From: CAZCFB01 sp964511535 | GTDB lineage: Bacteria; Myxococcota_A; Polyangia; GCA-2747355; CAZCFB01 | NCBI GenBank assembly: GCA_964511535.1 | Contig: CAZEFW010000025.1 | Coordinates: 1-64,000, forward strand | Length of the DNA stretch: 64,000 bases | Direction of reading: 5' to 3' | The notes under the pieces: generated by a model | What the model saw: only the letters and a program-made list of their open reading frames with translations | Told to the model about the DNA's origin: nothing | Database searches by the model: none | Shown here: positions 24,421 through 32,545 of the stretch, one piece after another | How the letters are laid out: each line of letters opens with the position of its first letter | Position numbering within the stretch: the first letter of the stretch is position 1 | Program-made: the position numbers and the translations under genes

Positions 24421-26214
24421 GTGCCCGTTCCACCGATCCGTTCCAAGATTTTCGGCGGCCCCGCCGGTGCCGATCGCCCCACGGTGCAGGGCGCCAAGCG
24501 GATCTTCAGCCGCTTCTTGCTGGTGGCCGTCGCGGTCAACGTGGCGGTGGGGGTGGCCGTGGTGCTCTACGACGTCAGCCACTCGGTGGCCGTGACCCAC
24601 GGGCAGCTGCGCAACACCTCCGAGCTGCTGGTGAAGGTGACCACCGGGCTGCACGAGACCCTCAAGGGCACTCCCCAGGAATCGGTCCAAAAGGCCAACC
24701 AGCTGACCCAGGCCCCCATGGCCCTGCTGGACCGCGCGGGCAAGGTCCTGTACGTGACCAACCCGGACGTGGGCCACAAGCTGCCCCGCGTGTTCCCCAG
24801 CGGCCAGCCGAGCCAGGGCACGCGCATCGTGATCAGCGACGAGATCGACCGCCTGAGCGGCGCCTGGTCGGTGGTGCCCTTCGGGCCGAAGCACCTGCTG
24901 CTGGTGGTGGCGGTGCGCACGCCGGATCAGGAAGGCAAAGTGGTCTACCTCTCCATCGCCGCCGCCCTGAGCGGCGCGGGCATCATCTTCTCGGTGATCA
25001 TCCTGCTGGCCGCGGCCAACTGGATGCTGCGCCGCCCCCTGGACCGCATGGTCGCCCAGCTGACCGCGGCGCTTCAGGATCAGCTCGCCTTCCGCCAGGG
25101 GCTGCTCGACTCCAGCGAGTCGGTGGGCATCGTGGCCTCCGACGGGGCCGGGGTGGTGCGCGTGTTCAACGAGGCGGCCGCCAACATCCTGGGGCTGCCC
25201 CGCGAACAGATGGAGGATCGCATCTCCCTCGACCGGCTGCTCGAGCGCTGCAAGCGCCCGTCCGGAGAGTGGGCCCTCGACTCGACGCCCGCGCCGCCCC
25301 CGCGTGAGGGCGAGGAGCTGTGGCTCGACCGGTCGGGGCGGGAGCGCCTCCTGTCGGTGAGCGCCAGCGACATCCATGACCCGGAGCGGCAGCACCTCGG
25401 GAGGCTGATCATCTTCGTGGACATCACCGAGCGCAGGCGGCTCGAGGAGGAGCTGATCCAGAGCGAGCGGCAGCTGCTGCAGAGCGCCAAGATGGCCACC
25501 CTGGGGGAGATGGCCACCGGGGTGGCCCACGAGCTGAACCAGCCGCTGAACAACATCGGGCTGCTCGCATCGCGGCTGCAGCTGCGGCTGCGCAAGTCAG
25601 ACCTGGCCGACGAGGACCGCGCCTTCGCCGGGGAGAAGCTGGCCAAGGTGCTCAAGCAGATCGAGCGCGCCAGCCGGATCATCGAGCACCTGCGCACCTT
25701 CGGCCGCCCCTCCCAGTTCAAGCTGGGGGACGTGGTCATCAGCGTCGCGGTGGACGAGGTGGTGGACCTGCTGCGCGAGCAGCTGTCGGCTCACGGGATC
25801 GAGCTCGAGGTGGCCGTGCCGGACAACCTGCCGCCGGTCCACGCCGACGAGGGCCAGCTGGCCCAGGTGCTGATCAACCTGGTGGTCAACGCCCGGGACG
25901 CGCTGGACAGCCTGGAAGATGCCGAGCCCCGCAGGCTGCGCATCGTGGGGGCGCGGGACCGGTTCTCCGACGGCCAGCCGGCGGTGGTGGTCCGGGTGGA
26001 GGACAACGGCCCGGGGATCCCGCCCGAGCTGATGGAGCGCATCTTCGACCCGTTCTTCTCCACCAAGGAGGTGGGCACGGGCCTGGGCCTGTCCATCAGC
26101 TACGGGCTGATGCGGGACTTCGGCGGCACCCTGGAGGTGAGCTCGGCGCCCGCGCGGGGCACGGTGTTCACCATCAAGCTCAAGCCTGGGCAGCAGGAGG
26201 AAGGGAATGGATAA
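24421..26214 (+). CDS. Membrane sensor histidine kinase with PAS domain
   Basis: A 597-residue protein from a GTG start. Two membrane helices (about 31-49 and 176-203) flank a periplasmic sensor of about 125 residues. A PAS domain (about 225-345) follows, then HisKA with the phospho-acceptor His near residue 370 (VAHELNQPLNNIG), then an HATPase domain with NLVVNARDALD, DNGPGIPP and STKEVGTGLGLSIS. The stop overlaps the regulator gene by 8 bp, so they are translationally coupled and almost certainly partners. The ribosome binding site for the GTG is weak. Confidence 0.92.
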   Translation: MPVPPIRSKIFGGPAGADRPTVQGAKRIFSRFLLVAVAVNVAVGVAVVLYDVSHSVAVTHGQLRNTSELLVKVTTGLHETLKGTPQESVQKANQLTQAPMALLDRAGKVLYVTNPDVGHKLPRVFPSGQPSQGTRIVISDEIDRLSGAWSVVPFGPKHLLLVVAVRTPDQEGKVVYLSIAAALSGAGIIFSVIILLAAANWMLRRPLDRMVAQLTAALQDQLAFRQGLLDSSESVGIVASDGAGVVRVFNEAAANILGLPREQMEDRISLDRLLERCKRPSGEWALDSTPAPPPREGEELWLDRSGRERLLSVSASDIHDPERQHLGRLIIFVDITERRRLEEELIQSERQLLQSAKMATLGEMATGVAHELNQPLNNIGLLASRLQLRLRKSDLADEDRAFAGEKLAKVLKQIERASRIIEHLRTFGRPSQFKLGDVVISVAVDEVVDLLREQLSAHGIELEVAVPDNLPPVHADEGQLAQVLINLVVNARDALDSLEDAEPRRLRIVGARDRFSDGQPAVVVRVEDNGPGIPPELMERIFDPFFSTKEVGTGLGLSISYGLMRDFGGTLEVSSAPARGTVFTIKLKPGQQEEGNG

Positions 26215-27118
26215 AGAGCGGCTGACCATCCTGCTGGTGGACGACGAGGAGCTGGTGCGGGAGGAGCTGGGCGCGATCCTCGAGGAGTCGGGGTACGACG
26301 TGATCACTGGCGCTGACGGCGAGGAGGGGCTGGCGCTGTTCCGCTCCAGGGGCCCCGACATGGTGATCACCGACGTCCGCATGCCGCGCCGGGACGGCCT
26401 GTCGTTGGCCATGACCATCCGCGAGGAGGCGCCCTCGGTTCCGGTCACAGTGATCACCGGCCACGGCACCGAGGCCATGGCCATCAAGGCCCTGCGTGCC
26501 GGGGTCACCGACTTCGTCAAGAAGCCGGTGCGGCTGGAGGACCTGGACGCGGCGCTGAGCCGTATGCGCGCCGTCAGCCAGGAGCTGACCACCGAGCCGG
26601 CCCTCTCCCACCCGGAGGCGGTGGAGCTGGTGGAGCTGCTCTGGTCCTACCGGCTGGACAACGAGCTGGCGGTGGTGCCCTCCTTCGTCGACATGTTGGT
26701 GGCGCGGTGCGGGGCCGGCCTGCCTCCCCCCGCGGCCATGGAGCTCGGGCTCGCGCTGCGCGAGCTGCTGATCAACGCCGTGGAGCACGGAAACCTCGGC
26801 ATCACCTTCGACGAGAAGACCCTGGCGCTGGAGTCGGGCACCATGGCCTCGCTGGTGGCCCAGCGCGCGAGCGATCCGGCGCTCGGGTCGCGGCATGTGA
26901 AGGTGCGGGCTCACCTGTCGGACGGCGTGCTCACCGTTCAGGTCCAGGACCAGGGCGAAGGCTTCGATTGGGCAACCCTGCCAGACCCCCTGGATCTGTC
27001 CCACCAGATGGCGCCCAACGGCCGCGGACTGCTGCTGGCCAGAATGTCGGTGGATTCCCTGGAGTACAACGATCTCGGCAACTTGGTAACCATCACCAAA
27101 CGCCTCACACCGTCCTGA
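26207..27118 (+). CDS. Response regulator fused to an anti-sigma-type GHKL ATPase domain
   Basis: A 303-residue protein. The receiver (about 5-122) has the acidic pair Asp12-Asp13, phospho-acceptor Asp56 (MVITDVRMPRRDG) and Lys in FVKKPV. The C-terminal half is an HATPase_c_2-type domain (ALRELLINAVEHGN, then DQGEGF and NGRGLLL), as in RsbW/SpoIIAB kinases, instead of a DNA-binding domain. Output is therefore probably partner switching with an anti-anti-sigma (STAS) protein rather than DNA binding. The kinase gene overlaps upstream. A 16-bp palindrome follows the stop. A STAS-like gene lies at 36.7 kb, but a link is speculative. Confidence 0.87.
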   Translation: MDKERLTILLVDDEELVREELGAILEESGYDVITGADGEEGLALFRSRGPDMVITDVRMPRRDGLSLAMTIREEAPSVPVTVITGHGTEAMAIKALRAGVTDFVKKPVRLEDLDAALSRMRAVSQELTTEPALSHPEAVELVELLWSYRLDNELAVVPSFVDMLVARCGAGLPPPAAMELGLALRELLINAVEHGNLGITFDEKTLALESGTMASLVAQRASDPALGSRHVKVRAHLSDGVLTVQVQDQGEGFDWATLPDPLDLSHQMAPNGRGLLLARMSVDSLEYNDLGNLVTITKRLTPS

Positions 27119-27120
27119 TC

Positions 27121-27136
27121 CGTGCGATATCGCACG
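27121..27136. promoter_or_regulatory. Perfect 16-bp palindrome after the regulator gene
   Basis: CGTGCGATATCGCACG is fully self-complementary and begins two bases after the stop of the response regulator. It has no loop and no T-run, so it looks more like a protein-binding operator for the downstream barrel gene than a terminator. Confidence 0.45.
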
Positions 27137-27248
27137 CCGCCGTCATAAATTGCATCATCGGCCGATTAAGGCTATCGTCCCGGTCGAAGACCTAGTATAT
27201 GGACGCCTTTACTCACTTGGCTGGTTTGGTACCAGCAAAGGAGCAGCC

Positions 27249-28022
27249 ATGATCCGCTACGCGCTCTCCCTGACCCTCGCCTTGGGACTCTTCCTGCAGG
27301 CCCAGACCGCAGAAGCACAGGTCGACGAGCCGCCGCCGCCGCCGCCGCTTGGCGACGTCGACGAGCCGCCGCCGCCGCCGCCGTCCGATACTGGCCGGAC
27401 ACGCCGCGTCAAGCGCCGCGCCAAGCGCAAGGCCGCCGCCACCGATGAGGACTCGCCCGTGGTGCGCGCCAACGGCGAGGAGGGCAACCTCGGCCTCTTC
27501 TTCCGCTTCGGGGGTTTGGGCACCATGACCGCCACCGGCGACTCCCAGAAGAAGAACTCCGGCGTGATCAACACCCAGCTCGGCATCAAGTTCGTCATGT
27601 CCGAGTCGATCATGCTGCCGCTGTTCTTCGGCATGGGCATCGTACACAAGAAGGTGACGGATCAGGACGGCACCACCGGCTTCAGCATGGACCTGGGCGC
27701 CGGCCTCGAGTACCACTTCCGCATCTGGCGGCGCATCGCGCCTTTCTTCGGGGCCATCATGAAGCTCGGCTTCTATGACCCCCAGAGCGACAGCGACGCC
27801 GACGACTTGACCATCCGCTTTCACGTGGGCCCCACCATCGGCGTGGAGTACTACATCGCGGACCGGGTGAGCCTGGCGGTGGCGTACATGCTGATGATCA
27901 CGATGTACGCCTCGACGGTCAACGCGGACAGCACCACAGTCAACTTCGACATGACCACCAAGGACGGGCTGGACGTGGCCGCGGAGTCGGGCGGCAACAT
28001 GACCCTGACGTTCTACTTCTGA
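27249..28022 (+). CDS. Outer-membrane beta-barrel protein with Pro-rich N-terminus
   Basis: A 257-residue protein. I use the ATG at 27249, which has AAAGGAG upstream and begins a cleavable signal (MIRYALSLTLALGLFLQAQTAEA). The longer ORF from 27150 is unlikely. After cleavage there are two Pro runs and an Arg/Lys patch. About 170 residues of alternating strands follow, ending in the aromatic NMTLTFYF, a typical barrel C-terminal signature (terminal Phe). It probably is an OmpA/OmpW-like small porin or structural barrel, but no specific family is recognised. Confidence 0.72.
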   Translation: MIRYALSLTLALGLFLQAQTAEAQVDEPPPPPPLGDVDEPPPPPPSDTGRTRRVKRRAKRKAAATDEDSPVVRANGEEGNLGLFFRFGGLGTMTATGDSQKKNSGVINTQLGIKFVMSESIMLPLFFGMGIVHKKVTDQDGTTGFSMDLGAGLEYHFRIWRRIAPFFGAIMKLGFYDPQSDSDADDLTIRFHVGPTIGVEYYIADRVSLAVAYMLMITMYASTVNADSTTVNFDMTTKDGLDVAAESGGNMTLTFYF

Positions 28023-28134
28023 TCCGGCGGGGTCGTCGCGCCCCCGTCTCCCCACGCCGCAGGTCGCAGTCATCCTCGCTCACACCATCTTCTCCAGCAC
28101 GCCGGAGTACCTGATCACCGCCGTCGTCCTCGCG

Positions 28135-28824
28135 GTGGCGGAGGCCGTGGCCATCTCCTTCGGTTTCGGCGCCGGGCTCATCGCAGTCGGGCTGCTGGCC
28201 ATGGTGCTGCCGACGGTGCAGGACGTGGTGGTGCTGCTCACCCTGAGCTGCCTGCTGCCCGAGGCCGTGGTGTTGCTGCGGACCCTGCGGTTCATCTCCT
28301 GGCGCGGCGCGGTGACCATGCTGGTGGGGGTGGCGGCGGGGGTGCCGGCGGGCACCGTGATCCTGGGCTGGACCGACCAGGTGCTGGTGCTCACGCTGCT
28401 GGGCGCCTTCCTGGTGGTGGTGGGGCTCGGCTTCCTCGCGCTGCCGACCCGGCAGGGCGGCATCAAGTGGCCCGGGTGGGCCGCGCCGGTGGCCGGTGTC
28501 GTGGGCGGGATCCTCGGTGGCATGTTCGGCACCGGCGGGCCTCCCGTGATCATTTACTACCACCTGGCCGGCCTGCGGAAGACCGCCTTCCGCGGGCAGC
28601 TGATGGTGGTGCTCGGGACCATTACGCTGACCCGGCTGCCGAGCTATGCCATCGCGGGCCTGTTCACAACGGCGCGCCTCTGGTCCGCGCTGGCGGTGTT
28701 CCCCTGGGTGCTGGGCGGGGCCCTGGCCGGCTGGCGCTTTCACCTGGAGGTGCCCGAGCATGTGTTCCGGCGCCTGGTGTCGGTGCTGCTGGCCCTGATG
28801 GGGGTTTTGTTGTTGATCAGATAA
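28135..28824 (+). CDS. TauE/SafE-like sulfite exporter family permease
   Basis: A 229-residue polytopic membrane protein with about seven hydrophobic helices. It shows two glycine-rich inverted-repeat segments (ISFGFGAGLIAVGLL and GVVGGILGGMFGTGGPPVIIYY), the second being the typical TauE/SafE motif with GTGGP. The annotated start is GTG at 28135. The frame stays open and hydrophobic upstream to about 28,063, so the true N-terminus may begin earlier, perhaps at a CTG at 28111. The substrate is unknown; the family moves sulfite, sulfonates or other organic anions. Confidence 0.82.
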   Translation: MAEAVAISFGFGAGLIAVGLLAMVLPTVQDVVVLLTLSCLLPEAVVLLRTLRFISWRGAVTMLVGVAAGVPAGTVILGWTDQVLVLTLLGAFLVVVGLGFLALPTRQGGIKWPGWAAPVAGVVGGILGGMFGTGGPPVIIYYHLAGLRKTAFRGQLMVVLGTITLTRLPSYAIAGLFTTARLWSALAVFPWVLGGALAGWRFHLEVPEHVFRRLVSVLLALMGVLLLIR

Positions 28825-28877
28825 CCATGCGCTGGCATGGTTTGCCGTCTTATCCATGAGCCTGAACGGAGGCCACC

Positions 28878-29768
28878 GTGGCATACCTCGAAAAAAAACA
28901 AGGACTTCCAGCGGGAGATTACTCGGAAGCTTTTCTGGAGATCGATCAGGAGAGCGGTCCCTGGCTCACCAAGTGTCAGACCGATTCGCCCATAGCCCGG
29001 GCGGGGCACAAGGAGTGGGACCTCGACCTGGAGCGGGGGTTGATCCGGTTCACCGGCGGCGAAGGCCATGACCTGCTGGCCCGCTTCGAGGTGCTCGGCA
29101 CGTTCAACCCGGAGGACGGGACCTGGCTCTGGGCCTGGTCCAACCCGATGATGGAGCACCTGAGCGCCGGCGTGGCGGGGCTGCGAGAGACCTTCGAAAA
29201 GCAGGAAGTGGAGATCCCCGAGATCACCGAGCCGAACCATGTGGGCACCGAGGTGCAGGCCTGGACCCTGGCGGCGGCGGCGGCGTTTCGGCTGCAGGCC
29301 GAGAGCTGCTACCGGCTCCCTGGCGACATCCAGACATTCGTCGCGCTGTACCAGATCACCGAGCTCCCGAACCAGGGCGAGGCCCCCGCATCGGAGCAGC
29401 AGGGGCCCGACCCCGAGGCCGCGGCCGCGGTCCTGGCCGAGTACGCCGGCCCCATGGCGCTGAACCTGGGGGGCCTGCTCATCGGGGTGCTCCGGGGCGA
29501 GGAGGAGCTGTCCATGGACCAGCTCATCGGCCACCTGCACAGCTTCTGCGATAACCTGGCCGAGCTGGCCAAGAGCGACCTGGGGCAAGGGACGCCGGCT
29601 GCCGCCGAGGCCGTTCAGCTGTCCAACAGCCTGCGCCAGAGCGCCCTGTTCCTGTCCGTGCCGCCCGGCTCGCCGCTGCTGGATCAAGCGGTGCGCGAGG
29701 TGCTGACAGCGCTGAGAGGCGTGGCCGAAAAGTACGGCGCCCTGGAGGGTGAGGGGGAGGCGGAGTGA
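28878..29768 (+). CDS. DUF6882-like cytosolic protein
   Basis: A 296-residue soluble protein from a GTG start with CGGAGG upstream. The central segment with GTWLWAWSNPMM, followed by a helical region and a Cys-Tyr-Arg-Leu-Pro segment, resembles DUF6882. Those proteins share a WxWAW(A/S)NP motif and have no known function. The C-terminal half (from about residue 170) is mostly helical. The gene is 3 bp from the YrdC-like gene and is probably co-transcribed with it. The family call is moderate. Confidence 0.6.
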   Translation: MAYLEKKQGLPAGDYSEAFLEIDQESGPWLTKCQTDSPIARAGHKEWDLDLERGLIRFTGGEGHDLLARFEVLGTFNPEDGTWLWAWSNPMMEHLSAGVAGLRETFEKQEVEIPEITEPNHVGTEVQAWTLAAAAAFRLQAESCYRLPGDIQTFVALYQITELPNQGEAPASEQQGPDPEAAAAVLAEYAGPMALNLGGLLIGVLRGEEELSMDQLIGHLHSFCDNLAELAKSDLGQGTPAAAEAVQLSNSLRQSALFLSVPPGSPLLDQAVREVLTALRGVAEKYGALEGEGEAE

Positions 29769-29770
29769 CC

Positions 29771-30424
29771 ATGAAAGCGGTGACGCTGAAGCAGTTTGAC
29801 GAGGACGCCGCCCTGCGCCAGGAGGCCGGGCGGCTCATCAGCGACGACGAGGGGCTGGTCTGCTTTCCGTGCGCCAACACCTACCGGTTCGGCGTCAGCC
29901 TGCTGTCGGTGCGGGGCGTGCTGGGGCTGATGCAGACCAAGCGGCGCGCCAAGCAGAGCCACGCGCTGGTGATGGTGGCCGACGCCGAAATGGCCGCCCT
30001 GGTGGCCGATCCGATCCCCGAGCAGGCGCGCACGCTGATGCAGGCCCTGTGGCCCGGGCGCATCACCATCCGGCTGCCCCTGCGCAAGGACCTGCCGCGC
30101 AAGGTGTACAAGGAGCTGTCCAAGCCGGACGGCATGGTGGGCCTGCGTCACCCGGGAACCGAGACCGCCGCGCGCGTGGTGGAGGCCGCCGGCGTGCCGG
30201 TGCTCGTCTCCAGCGCCAACCGCAGCAAGAAGGTGGGCGCCACCTCGGTGGCCTCCATCCGCCAGCAGTTCGCCCGCAGCATCGACCTCTTCATCGAGGC
30301 CGGCGACATGCCCAACAGCCCGCCGTCGACGGTGGTGGAGTTCAGCAAGGGCGGCGAATTGAAGGTGGTGAGAGCAGGTGAGGTGTCAGAAGACGAGATC
30401 CGGTCAGCGCTTGCGTCTGAATGA
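29771..30424 (+). CDS. tsaC: YrdC/Sua5 family L-threonylcarbamoyladenylate synthase
   Basis: A 217-residue protein of the YrdC/Sua5/YciO family, which makes threonylcarbamoyl-AMP from threonine, bicarbonate and ATP for t6A synthesis. The substrate-binding stretch TKRRAKQSHALVMV, the helix PEQARTLMQALWPGRITIRL, VGLRHPG and LVSSANRSKK are recognisable. The N-terminal loop reads FPCANTYRFG instead of the usual PT(E/D)T-x-YGLG, so it may be a diverged YciO-type member. ATG 29771 has GGAGG upstream; a GTG at 29765 is also possible. Its last codons and stop form part of a hairpin and merge into octamer array C-left. Confidence 0.8.
   Translation: MKAVTLKQFDEDAALRQEAGRLISDDEGLVCFPCANTYRFGVSLLSVRGVLGLMQTKRRAKQSHALVMVADAEMAALVADPIPEQARTLMQALWPGRITIRLPLRKDLPRKVYKELSKPDGMVGLRHPGTETAARVVEAAGVPVLVSSANRSKKVGATSVASIRQQFARSIDLFIEAGDMPNSPPSTVVEFSKGGELKVVRAGEVSEDEIRSALASE
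30404..30420 (+). terminator. Stem-loop over the end of the YrdC-like gene
   Basis: TCAGCG and CG-CTGA pair over six bases, with one bulged T and a CTTG loop, just before the stop codon. Array C-left starts at the last base of this stem. It is weaker than the other hairpins preceding arrays. Confidence 0.4.
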
Positions 30425-30467
30425 CAAAACGACGAAACGACGAAATGACAGAATGACAGAATCTGTT
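30419..30467 (+). repeat. Octamer array C-left (inverted partner of 30883-30929)
   Basis: In the register GAATGACA, AAACGACG, AAACGACG, AAATGACA, GAATGACA, GAATCTG, this array overlaps the stop codon of the YrdC-like gene. It matches the reverse complement of 30883-30929 at 42 of 47 positions. All five differences are transitions, so in RNA two of them are G-U pairs. Confidence 0.88.
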
Positions 30468-30510
30468 TGATTGCGAGCAACATCCGGGGTGATTTGGCGA
30501 AGACCTCGGC

Positions 30511-30882
30511 ATGCACACTTCACAGATAGGCGCTGATATCGCAGACAGGTTGCTCCGTTTCGGCTGCAACATCCTGTGGCTCTGCAAGAAGATCCCCCGC
30601 CTGCCTCATGCCCATCATGTTAGCGGCCAACTCGCCCGTTCAGGCACGGCGCCAGGCGCGCTGTATGAGGAAGCGCGCGGCGCCGAGAGCCGCGCGGATT
30701 TCATCCACAAGCTGAACATCGCGCTAAAAGAGCTGAGGGAGTCCACCTATTGGCTAAAGCTGGCGAGGCATAGCTGCCTTCTGCCAGCGCCCCCGGCAGA
30801 AAAACTCATGAGAGAGGCAAATGAACTCATCGGGATACTGACGAGCTCCATCAAGACGGCCCACCAGAACGCGCGCAGGTAG
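30511..30882 (+). CDS. Four-helix-bundle protein of the 23S rRNA intervening-sequence (S23) family
   Basis: A 123-residue helical protein. The core GQLARSGTAPGALYEEARGAESRADFIHKLNIALKELRES matches the family signature (basic helix, Ser/Asn-x2-Glu-(A/G), then an E-x-YW-L helix), here cut at the conserved YWLKLA and closed by a final helix LMREANELIGILTSS. Family members are ORFs inside stem-loops inserted in 23S rRNA, and relatives (Avd) serve diversity-generating retroelements. Here there is no rRNA. The gene sits in the loop between inverted octamer arrays, and its TAG stop is followed immediately by the right array. No reverse transcriptase is near. The exact start is uncertain; ATG 30511 lacks a strong ribosome binding site. 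Confidence 0.82.
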   Translation: MHTSQIGADIADRLLRFGCNILWLCKKIPRLPHAHHVSGQLARSGTAPGALYEEARGAESRADFIHKLNIALKELRESTYWLKLARHSCLLPAPPAEKLMREANELIGILTSSIKTAHQNARR

Positions 30883-30929
30883 CAAATTCTGTCATTCCGT
30901 CGTTTTGTCATTTCGTCGTTTTGTCATTC
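30883..30929 (-). repeat. Octamer array C-right
   Basis: Read on the minus strand, this is GAATGACA, AAACGACG, AAATGACA, AAACGACG, GAATGACA, GAATTTG. It begins at the base after the four-helix-bundle stop. It abuts the hairpin at the 3' end of the convergent sugar-dehydrogenase gene, in that gene's direction. Confidence 0.88.
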
Positions 30930-30964
30930 GCCATTCAAAGAGGCGCAAGCCTCATTGAATGGCG
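30929..30964 (-). terminator. Stem-loop formed by the end of the sugar-dehydrogenase gene
   Basis: A 10-bp perfect stem (CGCCATTCAA with TTGAATGGCG), one mismatch, then a 5-bp GAGGC/GCCTC stem with a 4-base loop. One arm consists of the final codons and stop of the minus-strand gene. Array C-right continues directly from the other arm. Confidence 0.65.
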
Positions 30965-32514
30965 TAGATTTTCCCGTCAAATGCCGTGAAGTACAGTTCC
31001 CGCGCTGCGTCTTCTCCGAAGGACGTGATGAACAGCTGTGTGTCCAGCAGCTTGGTGTTGACGAACTTGCCGCTGCTGTCCTCCTTGAGCTTCCAGATCT
31101 CGCCGCTGATGAAGTCGGCGTAGATATAGGCGCCGAGCAGATCGGGGCGCTTCTTGCCGCGGTAGACATACCCGCCGGTGACCGATCGGCCGCCGCCTCC
31201 CTGCACGTGAAAGTATTCGTGCACAGGCGGCTCGAAGCCGGCCTTGCTGCAGGTGGATCCGTGGGGGAAGCAGTTGTTCCCCTCCAGCTTGTTCCAGCCG
31301 TAGTTGGCGCCCGGCTTGATGATGTCGATCTCCTCCCACTTGCCCGCGCCCACGTCGCCACACCACAGGGCGCCGGTGATCGGATCGAAGGCGCAGCGCC
31401 ACGGGTTGCGCAGGCCGTGGGCGTAGATCTCCTCCCGGTAGCCCTGGGTGTTCTTGGCGTACGGGTTGGTGGCGGGGATGCCGTAGGTCTTGCCGGCTGG
31501 CGGGTTGATCACGTCGATGCGCAGCATGGCGCCCAGCAGGGTCTTGAGGTTCTGGCCATGGCCGAATGGATCGCCCCCGCCGCCGCCATCGCCGAAGCCG
31601 ATGTAGAGCATCTTGTCCGGGCCGAAGTCGAGCCAGCCGCCGTTGTGGTTGCCGGCCGGCTGGATCAGCTCGAGGATGCTCTTGAACGAGGTGAGGTCGG
31701 CCTTGTCCTTGTCCGCGGCGCTCACCTTGAAGCGCCCGATGACGGTGCGGCGCGGCCCGGACGCGGTGTAGTTGAGGTAGAACAGGCCGTTGCTCTTGAA
31801 CTGCGGGTGCACCGCCATGCCGAGCAGGCCCATCTCGTTCTTGGTGGCGTCCACCTTGCTCTTGATGTTCAGGAACTCCTTGGTGGTGGCCACCGACGGG
31901 TTGTTCGGGAAAACATGCACCTTGCCGATCTGCTCCAGCACGAACAGCCGCCCGGTGCCGTCCCGGGGAGAGAGCAGCGCCAGCGGCTTGATGAAGCTGA
32001 GCTTGGGGAAGGCCACCACATGCTTCACGGGCGGGAGGGTCAGGTCGGGCGCCATCAGATCGGGCATCAGCTGATCCGGGATCGCCTGGTCCGGCGCCGG
32101 CATGTCCGGGATCGCCTGGTCTGGCGCCGGCATGTCCGGCACCAGCTGATCCGGGATCGCCTGGTCTGGCGCTGGCATGTCCGGCACCGGCATGTCCGGC
32201 GCCGGCATGTCCGGGATCGCCTGGTCTGGCACCGTCATGTCCGGCGCCGTCTGATCGGGCGCCGCCTGATCGGGCGCCGCCTGGTCCGGGGCTGCCTGGT
32301 CCAGCGGGGCCAGGTCCGCCAGCGCGCTGTCCAGAGCGGCGCCGTCGGCGACCCGCGAATCCGGCCTCCCGGTGTCGGGCGCGGCCCGATCCAACCGCGG
32401 TAGGTCGCCGACGCCAGCGTCAGCCGGGGCACCGTCCACGATGGGATCGGCTCCCCCACCGCAGCCATTCGAAGCCAGAGAGATCAATAACGCGAGCAGG
32501 TATGAGCGTGGCAC
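30952..32514 (-). CDS. Glucose/sorbosone dehydrogenase-type lipoprotein with long PDx spacer
   Basis: A 520-residue protein from a GTG start. A lipoprotein signal (MPRSYLLALLISLASNGC) precedes a spacer of about 140 residues built from APDQ, IPDM, VPDM and similar units. The rest (about 165-520) is a PQQ-dependent-type beta-propeller of the GSDH family: GLLGMAVHPQF, NHNGGWLDFGPD-x-MLYIGFGDGGGGGDP, the HGLRNPWRCAFDP motif and CGDVGAGKWEEIDII. It probably oxidises a sugar or related substrate outside the inner membrane, using PQQ if the cofactor site is intact. The substrate is unknown. Its 3' end forms a hairpin and meets array C-right. Confidence 0.85.
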   Translation of the reverse strand: MPRSYLLALLISLASNGCGGGADPIVDGAPADAGVGDLPRLDRAAPDTGRPDSRVADGAALDSALADLAPLDQAAPDQAAPDQAAPDQTAPDMTVPDQAIPDMPAPDMPVPDMPAPDQAIPDQLVPDMPAPDQAIPDMPAPDQAIPDQLMPDLMAPDLTLPPVKHVVAFPKLSFIKPLALLSPRDGTGRLFVLEQIGKVHVFPNNPSVATTKEFLNIKSKVDATKNEMGLLGMAVHPQFKSNGLFYLNYTASGPRRTVIGRFKVSAADKDKADLTSFKSILELIQPAGNHNGGWLDFGPDKMLYIGFGDGGGGGDPFGHGQNLKTLLGAMLRIDVINPPAGKTYGIPATNPYAKNTQGYREEIYAHGLRNPWRCAFDPITGALWCGDVGAGKWEEIDIIKPGANYGWNKLEGNNCFPHGSTCSKAGFEPPVHEYFHVQGGGGRSVTGGYVYRGKKRPDLLGAYIYADFISGEIWKLKEDSSGKFVNTKLLDTQLFITSFGEDAARELYFTAFDGKIYAIQ

Positions 32515-32545
32515 CCCAGAAAGATAGCGTGGATCCCTGCGGGCG

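Noticed and set aside
30419..30929. Classical insertion sequence or diversity-generating retroelement
   Set aside because: No transposase or reverse transcriptase is present; only the four-helix-bundle ORF lies between the arrays, and no target-site duplication is evident.
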